DNA from: Astragalus membranaceus
Taxonomy: Eukaryota > Streptophyta > Magnoliopsida > Fabales > Fabaceae
Assembly: GCA_039519185.1 (NCBI GenBank)
Contig: CM076851.1
Coordinates: 48,900,751 to 48,964,750, forward strand
DNA length: 64,000 nt
Reading direction: 5' to 3'
Position 1 is the first letter of the stretch; every line of letters starts with the position of its first letter. Made by a program: the position numbers and the translations under genes. Shown here one piece after another: positions 44,638 to 56,904 of this stretch. A model generated the notes under the pieces. The model did no database searches and was not told where the DNA came from. It saw nothing but the letters and a program-made list of their open reading frames with translations.

Positions 44638-45650
44638 AAAATAAACTTTCATTTTAGACAATATTTTAATGTCTTTTTAAGTCATTAATATTAATATTAA
44701 ACTTTGTTAAATATTTCTTAATATATATTAATACTAAGAATAAAGTCAGTGTTGGCCAGTGCGAAATTTGATCCTAAGCACGAGCGGAGCTTAGTCTTTC
44801 GTTGAAAGTGTTGGGACACTCCGTGAGTAGCCAGCGATGGTCCGAACCAAAAAAATACTAATAATAAACTTTCATTTAACATAATTGTGTTGGCCAATAC
44901 ACTGTAGTGACATTGTTAATCATAATTTAACTATTATTTTGTGGGTTCGATTCCCGCAGTGGACAAACTCGGTGTTGGCCAATGCGAAATTTGATCCTAA
45001 GCACGTGAAGAGATTAGTTTTTCGTTGAAAGCGTTGGGACACTCCGTGGGTAGCCAGCAATGTCCGAACCAAAAAAATACTAAGAATAAACTTTCATTTG
45101 ACATAATTGTGTTGGCCAATACACTGTAGTGACATTGTTAATAATAATTTAACTATTATTTTGTACTTAATTTTAGACAACTTATTTATTTAAAAAAATT
45201 GTAATACGATTCTTTTGGAATACAAAATATTTATAATATGATTGAAATTAGCATAATACATATATCTAATTTTTTCAGTTTTAATTGATAAAAAATGAAA
45301 ATTTCAAATAAGTAAAAATAGTATTAATTATATTTATGGCGATTTTAAATCAGCTTTTTTTATACAGATACCATTTTCCATTTGAGCAACGCTATTTAGT
45401 AAGAATTGTTTTTGTAAGAAATGTAAGAAATACACTAAAAGCTGAATTGTAGGCACCAACTAACACTACACACTAAGTGTTTTGCTTTGTTATTCTTACT
45501 TTTCTTACTTTTCTTTTCTTACCATCAAACATTTCTTTTTCCATTCTTGTTAAAATGAACTATTAAAAATATTTTTTTCTGAATTACATATATAGTCTTA
45601 ATTATATTTATGCCAATATAACCATTTAATATATCACAAAAATCAGATTC
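44638..45650. repeat. Third copy of the AT-rich repeat, with inserted repeats
   Basis: This matches 36570-37740 (AATAAACTTTCATTTTAGAC, GTGTTGGCCAATACAC). It is interrupted by two related ~120-bp segments (44745-44850, 44940-45065) with TTGATCCTAAGCACG and GGGACACTCCGTG. The second is preceded by a tRNA-like GGGTTCGATTCCCGC. An imperfect GTAAGAA…TTCTTAC inverted repeat at 45385-45540 may be a small MITE. Confidence 0.6.
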
Positions 45651-45732
45651 ATTTCTCAAATAAAATATTTGAATAACATTTAAGTAGGACAGTTATAAGG
45701 AAAAGATTAGATATAATATTAGAAAAGTTATA

Positions 45733-45771
<39 letters not shown>

Positions 45772-45828
45772 ATAAAAATATAAAAATAATACTAATTATG
45801 AAATGTTTGAAGTAAACTGCACGAAGAA
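45651..45828. other. AT-rich DNA, (TA)n at 45729-45763
   Basis: Nothing else was recognised. It ends with the left target copy AAACTGCACGAAGAA (45814-45828). Confidence 0.6.
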
Positions 45829-45966
45829 GATGCCTCTGGGGGAAGTGCTGCAGGTCTTACAAGGAGATGCCTCCAGGATCCCATTTGCTAGGCGCTTGCG
45901 TGTTTTTAGTTTTTATTTTTTTTTTGTTTTGTTGTGTTTCCTTTGATTTTATCTTCATCTACCAAA
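45829..45966 (+). mobile_element. 5'-truncated LINE-like insertion
   Basis: 138 bp flanked by exact 15-bp duplications AAACTGCACGAAGAA (45814-45828, 45967-45981). It begins in GC-rich, coding-like sequence and ends in a T-rich tail region, as a 3' LINE fragment would. The long duplication fits target-primed reverse transcription. Confidence 0.7.
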
Positions 45967-46304
45967 AAACTGCACGAAGAAATTAATGTCACGGTTGAAA
46001 TGGAAGAAATTCTTGTCACGAAGAAATTCAGAGTCACTTATATTCTCTCTATCTATATATATATGTAAAGGAGACCCCAATGGAGCCTCCAAAATGAATC
46101 TAAATATTTTTGTGTATTTAAATATTTATTTATAATTTATACATGAAGAGGAATTTAATTTTAATGAAAGCTAATAATTGCCACTAACTTATTAAATGAT
46201 TATCTTAGTGGAATATCAAATAAATATTTTATATTTACATTAAAATGTTGATATTTTCAAATTAAAATAAAGATTGATAATAACAACCAAAAATAGTTTA
46301 AGTA

Positions 46305-46436
46305 TTATATAATATAATATAATATAATATAATATAATATAATATAATATAATATAATATAATATAATATAATATAATATAATATAATATAATATAATAT
46401 AATATAATATAATATAATATAATATAATATAATATA
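46305..46436. repeat. (AATAT)n pentanucleotide microsatellite
   Basis: About 25 uninterrupted copies inside the Helitron. Confidence 0.97.
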
Positions 46437-47792
46437 TCTATATCTATATATATATATTTGATCAAATATATTAGTAATTTTTATCAGGTTATTATTAGTG
46501 TTTAATTTTATTATATATTTAATTGATTTATTTGTATTGGATATACATCATATTAATGGTATAATATAATTGTAAATTTTTAATTTAACCGTAATTGATA
46601 ATATTAATTATTTAAAAATATTATTACTGTAGAACTTATTAGTTTTAATATATTAAAAATAATTATTACATTTTTAACGGAACTAATATTATTATTTATA
46701 TTATAAACATGTTGAAACATTAATATTAATTTTTATAAAAGAAGCTTGACTCTTGAATTGTGAGTTTTCCTCCTTTTTTTTAAAATTTTACAAAACTTCC
46801 TCTCTTATTGATTACTCTTAATTCATTACTTGATGTTTTGATTTTGGTTGTCTTTTAGTGTCTCTAAATTATTATTATAATTAGTCCTAATTATTATAGT
46901 TGGTTTTTAATAGAGATATAGTTACAATCTTTTCATTTTCCTTCACTTTAGGTCTTCTTTAAGAAATACTATAAATACTTAAGAAGGGTGGTCTAAAAAT
47001 TATTAAAAAATTAATAACAATATATATACTCCATAGAGTAGGAAGAAAATAAGATGTTATTATTTTATATCAATTTTTTTAACGAAAATTAATTTTATAG
47101 GTGTCAATAAAACTTAAAAAAAAAAACAAAATTAAGACTTATTATTGTCTAAACATGCATCTTTTCATATCCATTTAATTATGAACCATAAAGTAGCCAC
47201 AATGAATAATAGTAAGACAAAAAGGCAAACACATTGAAAAATAAAATGAATGTTACATTTTTTAAATGGTAAAAAGGAATGTTACATTGATCATTTAAGT
47301 AAATAGTGGCTAGATAAACAACAAAGCCTTGAACATTGTTGTCAATTGGACACATTAGCACATCAGCTACAATGGGTTGTGATTTATATTTCCATAAGCA
47401 AATGATGCATGGAAAGTATTTGGTGCATGAGGCTTATGAGATTTGGAGGTTTTAATTTGTAGAATATAGGGGTATGTATGAATTGGAGATTAGAGCTATT
47501 ACATGTATTAGCTTGAAGTTTGATTAGTAAATAGGTGAAAATTTAGGATATAATTTTGAGGTTGTCACTCATATGGCCTGGTTGTTGTAACTGTAACATA
47601 TATGAAAAGATTATTGATGTAACTTAGATTATAGGATGTTCAAATTCTTCTTCGGTTCCCTTCCTATCTTTTATTTAGCCTAGCTGTGTGTAATGATTGA
47701 CATAAAATATTATCATCTCATTTTTTTGTGTAGGAACCCCCTCCATCTAATGCTATTTTCTTTTATTTCTTTGGTTACCATAAGGTGATTTT

Positions 47793-47795
<3 letters not shown>

Positions 47796-47837
<42 letters not shown>
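47796..47837. repeat. (TA)n microsatellite
   Basis: About 20 copies; a second run lies at 48098-48124. Confidence 0.95.
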
Positions 47838-47840
<3 letters not shown>

Positions 47841-48093
47841 CTTATGATTATCTTTCATGTAATCTAATATTTTGTTTATAATTTACACATAAAGAAGATT
47901 TTGGTTATAACACTCCTCATTACTTTTACCTATATTTATTTATTGTAATTTTTATATAAATGAAGCTTCCATTTTTATTCAAAATTCAAAATTAAATATA
48001 TATATATATAAGAAAAAGTTTTTATTTATAGCAAATTCATGAGGTTTATGAGATAACGTTTTTATTTATTGTTTTCAATCCATTTTTAAAAGC

Positions 48094-48128
<35 letters not shown>

Positions 48129-48417
48129 TTAACGTATTTTTGAAGTTATGTCTTTATTTACAAATAAATTATATTATTATGAGAATTTGTAAAAATATAA
48201 ATTTGTTGAATAAAAATATTTACCAATTATAATAGTATAGATGAATAAAAATATTGCAATACACATGTATTTATTTTTTTAATCAAAATTAATATAAGTT
48301 GTTCTTGAAATAAGAAATAATTAGTTGACTTTACAATTTACCATAAAATTTTTCTTTCAATTGACACAAGACTTATGAGATGATACTTTTATTTATTGAT
48401 TTCTGTTATATATATTC

Positions 48418-48420
<3 letters not shown>

Positions 48421-48463
<43 letters not shown>

Positions 48464-48500
48464 GAGAGAGAGAGGGGGGGGGAGGGAGGGAGAGAGAGAT
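48421..48500. repeat. (AC)n-(GA)n-G-rich compound microsatellite
   Basis: (AC)~20, then ATATAGAGAGAGAG, then a G-rich run and GAGGGAGGGAGAGAGAGA. Confidence 0.95.
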
Positions 48501-49739
48501 AAATCTCAACATAGTTTTTGAAGTTATATATTTTATTTGTTTGAGATTCGAAGTTATATATTTATTCACAAAGAAATTATAATGTTATTAAAATTTATAA
48601 AAATCTAATTAATTATTTGAAAAAATATATTTATATATTTTAATTATTTAGATGAAATAAAAATATTACAATACCATGTATTTCTCTTTTTCATCAAAAT
48701 TCATATAAGTTGTTTTTGAAATAACAACTAATTAGTTGGCCTTTAAAATTAATTTTTATGTAACAATTATGCATTGAAAGAGAGGGGTTTCACTTTCATA
48801 TGAATTATTTCTTTAGCTTACAATATTATCATGAGTTAGTAGAATATGAGAGGAAGAGGTAGAGTTTTAGTCAATTATAGCAAAAAATAACTATTTAAGA
48901 GAGACAATTTTGGATGGTCATGGAAGAGATTTTGCCAAACAAATATTCATAATGAAAAATAAGAAGTAGGAGAAAGGAGCGAGTTTCGCGAAAAAATGTA
49001 GAATACACAAAAAGATAAAGAGTTTCATGTTCTTGACAGCTTTGAAGTGGACAAAGAGGCAGAAAAATAAATTTGGATCACTTAGTGATTCATGCAACAA
49101 TTTATGTGTAAAGTTATAGGCATTGAGAAATTATGTAATTTTAATAATAAAGAAGTCATGTTTTCATATCATTATAAAGAGTAAAAATAAAGAATAGTTT
49201 TTTATTTTGATTATTTTCTTCTTATAAATTAAAATTAAAATAAATTTATTTAAACTTTTATTTTAATTTTTTTTATTGTTTTACTTTCAATTTATGATTT
49301 ATTAATTGGTGCTTAAAATCAAAGAAAGAAAATAATAAATATCAATATATTTTTGTTTACTATGATATATGTTTTGCTATACTCATCTGCCTTTACTATT
49401 AAAATTTGTGCACATAAACTTACATATAAAATAGAATTACAATTACTATTTCTTAGTCTAATGAAGTTTAATAAAATTCTTTTTCAACAATTAAGCTCAT
49501 AAAAATATTGCCAGTTATTTATATTTATAAAAATAATACACTATATAAGATTTTTACTCAAAATAAATGATTTTTGAATATAAAAATCAACAATATATTT
49601 ATGAAATACTATATTTTTAAAATACATCATTTATATCAACAACTTATATATCTTTATATAAAGGCTTTATAAATTTTTAAAAAAATTAATATATCAACCC
49701 GTGCAACGCACGGGCATTCCCCTAGTACTATGTATAATA

Positions 49740-50048
49740 TAGGGATCTCAAAATGGGCTTAGCCCGCCGGGCCGGCCCGTTGGCCCACCAAAAAAAGGCG
49801 GGCAGGGCTAAGGTATTGATGCCCGCCAGCCCGCGTTGCCCAGCCCGCGTTGCCCGGCCCGCTTCGCCCGCCAGCCCGCGGGTTAAACCCTGTGGCGGGC
49901 CAAACCGCCCGTTAGCGCTTTTGTTTTTTTAAATTCAGTGTAAATTGACGGGCCAGCCCGCCAGCCCGCCACTTCGCGGGCAGGGCATGAATTTTGCTCA
50001 CTCATTCTGTTAACGGGCCGGGCCGGGCCGCCCGTTTTGACATCCCTA
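49740..50048. mobile_element. hAT-type MITE, 309 bp
   Basis: Terminal repeats TAGGGATCTCAAAATGGGC and GCCCGTTTTGACATCCCTA. An exact 8-bp target duplication GTATAATA lies at 49732-49739 and 50049-50056. The body is rich in GCCCGCC/GGGCCGG. It lies 14 bp from the Helitron 3' end. Confidence 0.95.
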
Positions 50049-50724
50049 GTATAATACATGTTAACATTATGTGGAGTTTAATTAAATTTTAAAATAAGAC
50101 TTATTAAAACTAAAAGGGTATATACTCATGTCTCATAAAAATGACAATTTTTTTTGAAAAAATATTCTTTTGGTTACAAAAGAGAAATATATATGTTTGA
50201 AAAAACCATATTATTGAAGGACATAAATATAGATAAATATATGATAACATAAGAGCAAAATAAATTGTAGACAAACCTACAATAGTACATGTAACACCCC
50301 AGATATTCTAACAAGTAGAAATACTGAAATGCACACCTATGCATACATCAGAGAATAATTTCCTGTTTCAGATATTGAACATAACTAAAAACTCTTGATA
50401 AAACCATATCAAGGAGTCTCACATAACTTAAACAGCTCATAGCCTAGAGTCCAATATCCAAATACAAAGAAATAGAGGAAACGATTTTACAACTTTTCCT
50501 GATACAAGTTATACAATCGGAAATACAAAGACCTCGAGGGAATGACATTAACAACGAAAACTAAGTCTTCACCGTCTTCATAAGCACACCACTTAACTGT
50601 GCTTCTTCACATATGCTTTTTCCCTGCTTCTCTATAAAAACCACAAAACATAAACAGTGAGATAAACATCTCAGCGAGTTCTATCGAGACCCCTAACCAC
50701 TCTTTCGGTTTATTGATAAAACCT

Positions 50725-50850
50725 TTATCTGGCAATTCATTTAATGAATTGCAACATACACTGGTAACTCGATATTGTGAATTACAAACATTTGCGGGCA
50801 ATTCAGTTATTGGATTGAAAACATAAACTGGTAATTCTATGTGAATTACA
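50725..50850. repeat. GGCAATTC/GAATTGC hairpin units x4
   Basis: Units: GCAATTC/GAATTGC, GTAACTC with GTGAATTAC, CAATTC/GGATTG and GTAATTC/GAATTAC, each followed by (A)AACA or CAAACA. Most stem changes are paired or G-U. Confidence 0.65.
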
Positions 50851-52386
50851 AACATGTCTTTTTAATATTTAGCACATCACCAACAACCCGAAGAAGCTTA
50901 AGTGAACCCCAACTGGCAAATAGGTGTACAATTCCTAAAGGCAAAACATAAATCATGGGGGCCTAGGTCAAGGGCTCATGACTTCCCTCACCTAGCATGC
51001 TAATCCATAGGGGTCGTCACCCCGACTCGATATAATTTATATATCCACCCGCATTGGGCAGTCAATTACATTCGATATAGTTTATATATCCACCCGCATT
51101 GGGCCGTCAATTACATTCGATATAATTTATATATCGTGAATCATAGACCGATTTAGATGAATTAATAATAATCATCCCGCGTCAGTTATACAATACCACC
51201 TAGGACTTATAGTCCGTTCCCTTTTCGATAAAACATGTCCTCATACGTGCTCTAAGCTCGGTTTTTCGAAATGTTTATAATCTCAAAACATTTTTCATAA
51301 ACCTCTTAAAACATAGCCAAATTCATGGCATATAAACAATAATTTCATTGGAAAAGGGTTAGGAGAGGATTAGAGGAGGATTGGAATCGAAAGAAATCGT
51401 TTCGGACCAGTTTTGGAAATAGAGACAGAACATTGCGCACGGTCCGTGCTCCCATACGCACGGGTCGTGCGCCCTGTAATGCGTTTTTGAGAAATAGAAA
51501 CAGAATGAGACGCACGTTCCGTGCGCCTGAGACGCACGGGTCGTGAGCATTTGACATCACTCTGTTTTTATCCCGTTTCAGGTTTTTCACCGTTCCGATC
51601 AATTCCGATACTTGTTCTAGTCAATTCCCAACATAAAAACGGTCCACAAACACGTTCAAACAACAACAATCATCATCAATACATATCGAATCCACCTCAA
51701 ACATATTCAATCAACATCAATTAATAACCAACCATATTCATCAAACAATCAAAAACGGATTTGATATCGAATATGATTTTCAACGATTTTTAAACAAAAA
51801 CATTTCTCGACACGTATAATAAATCGAGACATTAATTTAACATGACAATTCACTTCAATCAATCAATCAAAGACACCACTTTATCAATCAATTCAAAACA
51901 TAAAATCCTAAACGTGAGTAGAACTCACCTATCGTGATGAAAATCACAAAACCTCGAGACTTTCCGCCATTCGAACATTCCGCTCGCGAGAAATCTCACT
52001 TTGCACCTAGGCACCATCAATGATCTCCTAGGCTCCAAGCTCCTCACAAAAGCCCCAACTTTGATTCCAAATCTTTGACCTTGAACCATGAACTCCATCA
52101 TCATTCCTAAACCTCCATGAATTACCATTCATCATCTTCAACCTCAATACTCACATAATCCACCTTGGGCTTGCTCTTAAACACCATCCTAAGCTTTCCT
52201 TTGAGCTTGAACCATCAAAACCCTCTTTTTTTCTCTTGAAAAACGAAAATGGTGGATGGAGAGAGAGTGAACCATATGTTGTGATTCTTGTATCAACATG
52301 GAGAGGATGAGAAGGTGATGATTTTTGTGAAATAAGATTAGAGTTTGCATGAAATTTCTCATCTTCCTCTCCTCTTCTCCCTCACG

Positions 52387-52551
<165 letters not shown>

Positions 52552-52901
52552 CTTCCATTTTCCTTCTTTTCTTTCTTTTCTCCCTACGGCTCCCTCTTTC
52601 TCAATTCTCTCTTAATTCCTTTCTTTTCTTTTCTTTCATTTATATAATACACACATAAGTGAGAGTGAGGGTAAAAGACTATCATACCCTTACTCTCTTC
52701 TTTATTTCTAAACAAACATCACTAAAATCCTTATTTGATTTTAGCACCCAAAACCAACTTCTTTAATTTATATAAATACACCAATCAATAATTAATTTAG
52801 TACCCAATTAATGAAATTATTAATTAAGCACCATAAAAATGAATTGATTGGGTTTAACTTCAAAATAATTAGCTTAATTATTTTTGGGATGTTACAGTAC
52901 A

Positions 52902-54971
52902 TATATAAATACATTAAAAATAATAATATTTAAATTAGTGTAAATATCTACAACATGGGATTAAATATTTAAAAGTCATATTTCACCACATGGGATGTCA
53001 CACATAAATCCACACAAAATCATGCATCGATAAAAAATAGTTCTCATCGTCAATAATAATGCGATACATAGCACATCACAACTGGGGTGAGCTCAAAAAC
53101 GCTCAATTCAACCAACATAATAAAAACTCAGCAACTACACAGCAGAAAGTCATAAAACAGCAACTACAGCAATCAAATAATTATAAAAACTAAGGTTCAT
53201 TCCCTCCCCACTGAGTGCCACGTATCAGAGCAGACGACCAGACTCAGCTAGCGAAGGTACCTAAGCCTTCACTCGAGATCACCTGCACGTTACCGCATAT
53301 GGGTAACATTCAAACAAAAGGGTTGAGTTCATCTAACAATATAATAGTGCATATGATAAGTATTATGCTAGAGCTACAACGCCATATAAACCACATCGTA
53401 ACATCAAATCAGTCATCACTGCAAGTCATCACAATGTCATGAACATGTATGAAATGCAACCCATCGCAACGGACGTATGCATGTGGTACCTGTTCATCAT
53501 CGTCACTAAATAGCCTTTATGGCATCATCGTCACTAAATAGCCTTTATGGCATCATCGTCACTTGTTTATGCACATGAGATGTATGAGACACCATGACAT
53601 GCACTAGTTTGCCAATGAAAGGCACATCACCTGTCAAGTTATCGTCACACATACATTTGCCACTAACATTCATCGTCATTAACATCATCGTCGCTAATAG
53701 CCTTTATGGCATCATCGTCACTTATAAAACCACAGCTTTTATTCATCATCAATACCATCGTCAATCAAAGTAATAGCCACTAGGGGCATTATCGTCAAAA
53801 ACATCAACACATATTTATTGACACTGGGGCACTAATATTACCGATTACATCAAAAGGTTTTACTTCAGCTCACGACACCAAATAGGACACCAAAAAGGGT
53901 TTTAAACACCGAAATAGTTTACAACGCCAACAACAACGACCACCGGGGACAGCCACTTGAGGCGTCCAGAAACTATCTGAAAAATAACAATTTTTACCTT
54001 AAAGTAGAATATACCAGTAGGAAACAGAATAAGCTTCACAACGCACTTTAAAACACTTAAAACGGACACCCGAGTCAAAAGATATGTCAAAAACAAAACC
54101 GGGAAAAATTTGAGGAACATCCTGAAAATGGCGCCCAGGCGCTGGGCGCCTAGCAGGAACAAGCAACACAGAAACTGGCGCAGGAAGGGGGATCCTGGCG
54201 CCCAGGGGAGCAACGCCACACAGAAAAATTGGCGCAGGCAGAAAACTAGCGCCCAGGGGAGGGGATCCCAGTGACATTTCAGAATACGCAACTTAGCAAC
54301 CAAAACTCAGCACCAATGACATCCAGGCAACATAACTATACAGAAATACAATTTGTCAAACACCTAGCATGCAATTCATATCAACACCTATGAACACTAA
54401 ATTCCTAAGGTTGCAACAATCACCAAATCAAGCCAACATTTCAATTAACAAAGTCATGTTGTATCTATCATCAATTTAACATCAAAAATCGAATATAGGC
54501 ATCATAGGTCTAAGCCCCCACCCTAATACCCATCATACCCACCATTATAGTGAAAGAGAGGTCTCACCCTTACCTTAACTATTTGGATTAGAAGACCCTG
54601 GAGAGAAAGTCACCAACAGAACACAGCAACACAGCTTCTCTTCTCTTCTCCTTGAATTTGTGAAACCCCCCTTCTCCTCCTCTCTTGAAATCGCCGCCCC
54701 TCCTTCTCTCTTTCTCTCCTCTTCGCAATTTCTTTCTTTCTTGCACAAAATGAGCCAAACTCTAATTTTTAGGCTTAAGTATGTGCCTAGGTTAGTGGGC
54801 CTGGATCGCGGGCTTTCCTTCAGCTTAAGCCCAATTTAATTTGTGCCACCACTTCCTAATGAAATACCACACCTTAATATAACTTATAATTTTAATTATA
54901 CCAATTAAAAATAAATAATTGAATACCTAAATATTTAACTAAATAATTTAATTAAATATTTGGGCGTTACA
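52902..54971 (-). mobile_element. LTR fragment of the element B / 56905 lineage
   Basis: The right end GGGCGTTACA is clear. The left end is decayed, with GGGATGTCACA near 53020 matching an internal LTR site. Shared blocks are CACGTATCAGAGC, AGCGAAGGTACC and CACCTGCACGTTACC (53215-53300), TAGCCTTTATGGCATC repeats (53510-53720), GGCGCC repeats (54130-54260) and CTCACCCTTACC (54565). The cysteine/valine-rich minus frames at 53902-54303 read the GGCGCC repeats. Confidence 0.8.
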
Positions 54972-56471
54972 TTCTGCGCTCATGACTTCCCTCCCCTAGT
55001 ATGCTATTAGCTTGGGATCGTCATCCCCTTGGTGTTTTATGCTCTTTACTTAGACTCTTTGGTTTTCTCACTCGCTTATAACGTCGGTATAACTCAGTCC
55101 ATAAACCATAAACTATCATTGAATTAATTTCTTAATTTTATCACATGATAAGGATTCAACTAAAGGTACTAGATAGTTTCTTTTACTCATCTCATGAAAC
55201 GAGGTTTCCGACAATCAAACATATCATAAACGAGTCATACTAGGGTCTGATCCTATGGTAAATAATGTTACTTGAGTTAGGGTGAAACTTGGAATGCAAT
55301 TGGTACCCAAAGAAGTGAGAAAAATAAGTTTTAAAAATACTGAAAGCGCTTGGACGAACGGGCCGTGCGCTTGGGCGCACGGACCAGATGTGTTAAAATT
55401 GCACCATGCGCCCAGTGACAGAAGCAGGCGCACGGGTCGTGCACTGGGACGCACAGACTGGGCGTCATGTGCAGAAATAGATTTTTCTTCACGTTTTTAA
55501 TGGATTTTAAGTCTCCCTATGGTACCAATCATGCCCCAAAACCTCACTAATCTCCAATTACAGTAAAAACCTTATGATTAAACAGAAAACTTAGCAAAAA
55601 TCATGCTTCACAATAAACATTCATGGTCAATACAAACATGGAAAAGCACCAATCTCAAAACCATGGAAGTTCAACAACATCTATGCTTCATAAACTGAAT
55701 TTCAACTTAGAAATCAAGTTCCAAACATCAAAACTTTCTGGAAATCACATGCATTGCAATTATCTCAGAATAATCCTCAAACGAAAACAACATAAGCGAA
55801 TAACTCACCTTAAATGTCGAAATCAACACAAATGCAAGCAAGTATAGAAGTCCTATGTTCACCACATGCTTCCCCAAAAGCCCAAACTTGAATCCCGGCT
55901 TCAAACCCTCTTCCTAAGCTCTCAAAATCACAATGTGGTTGGAGGATTACAAGTATCAAGCTCCCAATTGCACATGCAAGTTAAACTTCAGCTACTAAAG
56001 CCTCATCCATTGACATGCAACTTCGAAAATGGGGGAGGGTGAGAAAGAGTTTCAACTTCAGTTTTTGTGGCTGATGGAGAGAGAAGTTTTGAAAATAAAA
56101 GTTGTAATGTGAAGATCTTTGAAGAAGGCTTTAAGTGTGAGAAAGGAATGTCAAAGGAAGGGTTCCATTTTTCTTCTCAAAGCTTTGCTCTTCTCCCTCT
56201 CTCCTTCACATTCTGTTTCTCTCAACTCTCTTCCTTTTCTTTCTTTTTCTAAAGTGAAAGGGGTTGTGAGGGAAAGGTTCAGCTGATGTGTTTTTAAGTG
56301 GTGAATGTGAGTGTGATTGTGGGGTTTTGTTTCAGCTGAAGGTGTTTTAAATAACAAGGATATACCCCTTTTACCCTTGTGTTACTCCCACCCTACTATT
56401 ACTCATAAACAACCCAATTTATTTCACATAAACTAGCACACCAATGCATTCAAGTAGTTCCTTAGGCCATG
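54972..56471 (-). mobile_element. Gypsy LTR fragment (element A / 50290 type)
   Basis: This begins with GCTCATGACTTCCCTCCCCT, the block seen at about 50970 and 41330, and has GCACGG/GGGTCGTGC palindromes (55350-55460). Neither terminus is preserved. Short frames (56067-56252) have no known motif. Confidence 0.65.
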
Positions 56472-56904
56472 TGTAACACCCTAATATTTCTATCAAGTAG
56501 AAATGCTAAGATGCACGAAATGGCATACATCAGAGTAATATTTCCTGTTTAGATATTGAACACAATTAACTAAAGTTTTTTGATGATTAACATCAACAGT
56601 CTTAACATTCATAACCTAATTAAAACCATATAGGTTTCATGTCTTTCAATATCATCATAACCTAGTGTTCAATACCATCACAAGAAAAGCGGAAACGATT
56701 ACATAACTTAAAACAAATTCAAGTCATACTATCGAGTTACACAGACAACAAAGGAACTCAATAACAAAGATAAAAGAACCAAGTCTTCTAACTTCTCCTC
56801 AAGCACATCACCTACTCGTGCCTCGTCGCTTTCTTCTTTCCCTGTTTCTCTGTAAAACAACAACATATAATGAGTGTGATAAACATTATCTCAGTGAGTC
56901 CTAC

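Larger units (their letters stand above)
46044..49725 (+). mobile_element. Non-autonomous Helitron
   Basis: The 5' end begins TCTCTCTATCTATATATATA with GTAAAGGAGACCCC downstream, a usual plant Helitron start (exact first base uncertain, 46044-46048). The 3' end has the hairpin CCCGTGC-AAC-GCACGGG (49698-49714), 7 bp, then CTAG at 49722-49725 followed by T. No Rep/helicase coding was seen, so it depends on a partner. Inside are long microsatellites and AT-rich DNA; small frames at 47179 and 48918 have no known motif. Confidence 0.78.

Noticed and set aside
44940..44965. Possible tRNA gene (GGGTTCGATTCCCGC)
   Set aside because: Only a T-arm/B-box-like stretch is present; no acceptor or anticodon arms, so at most a SINE fragment.
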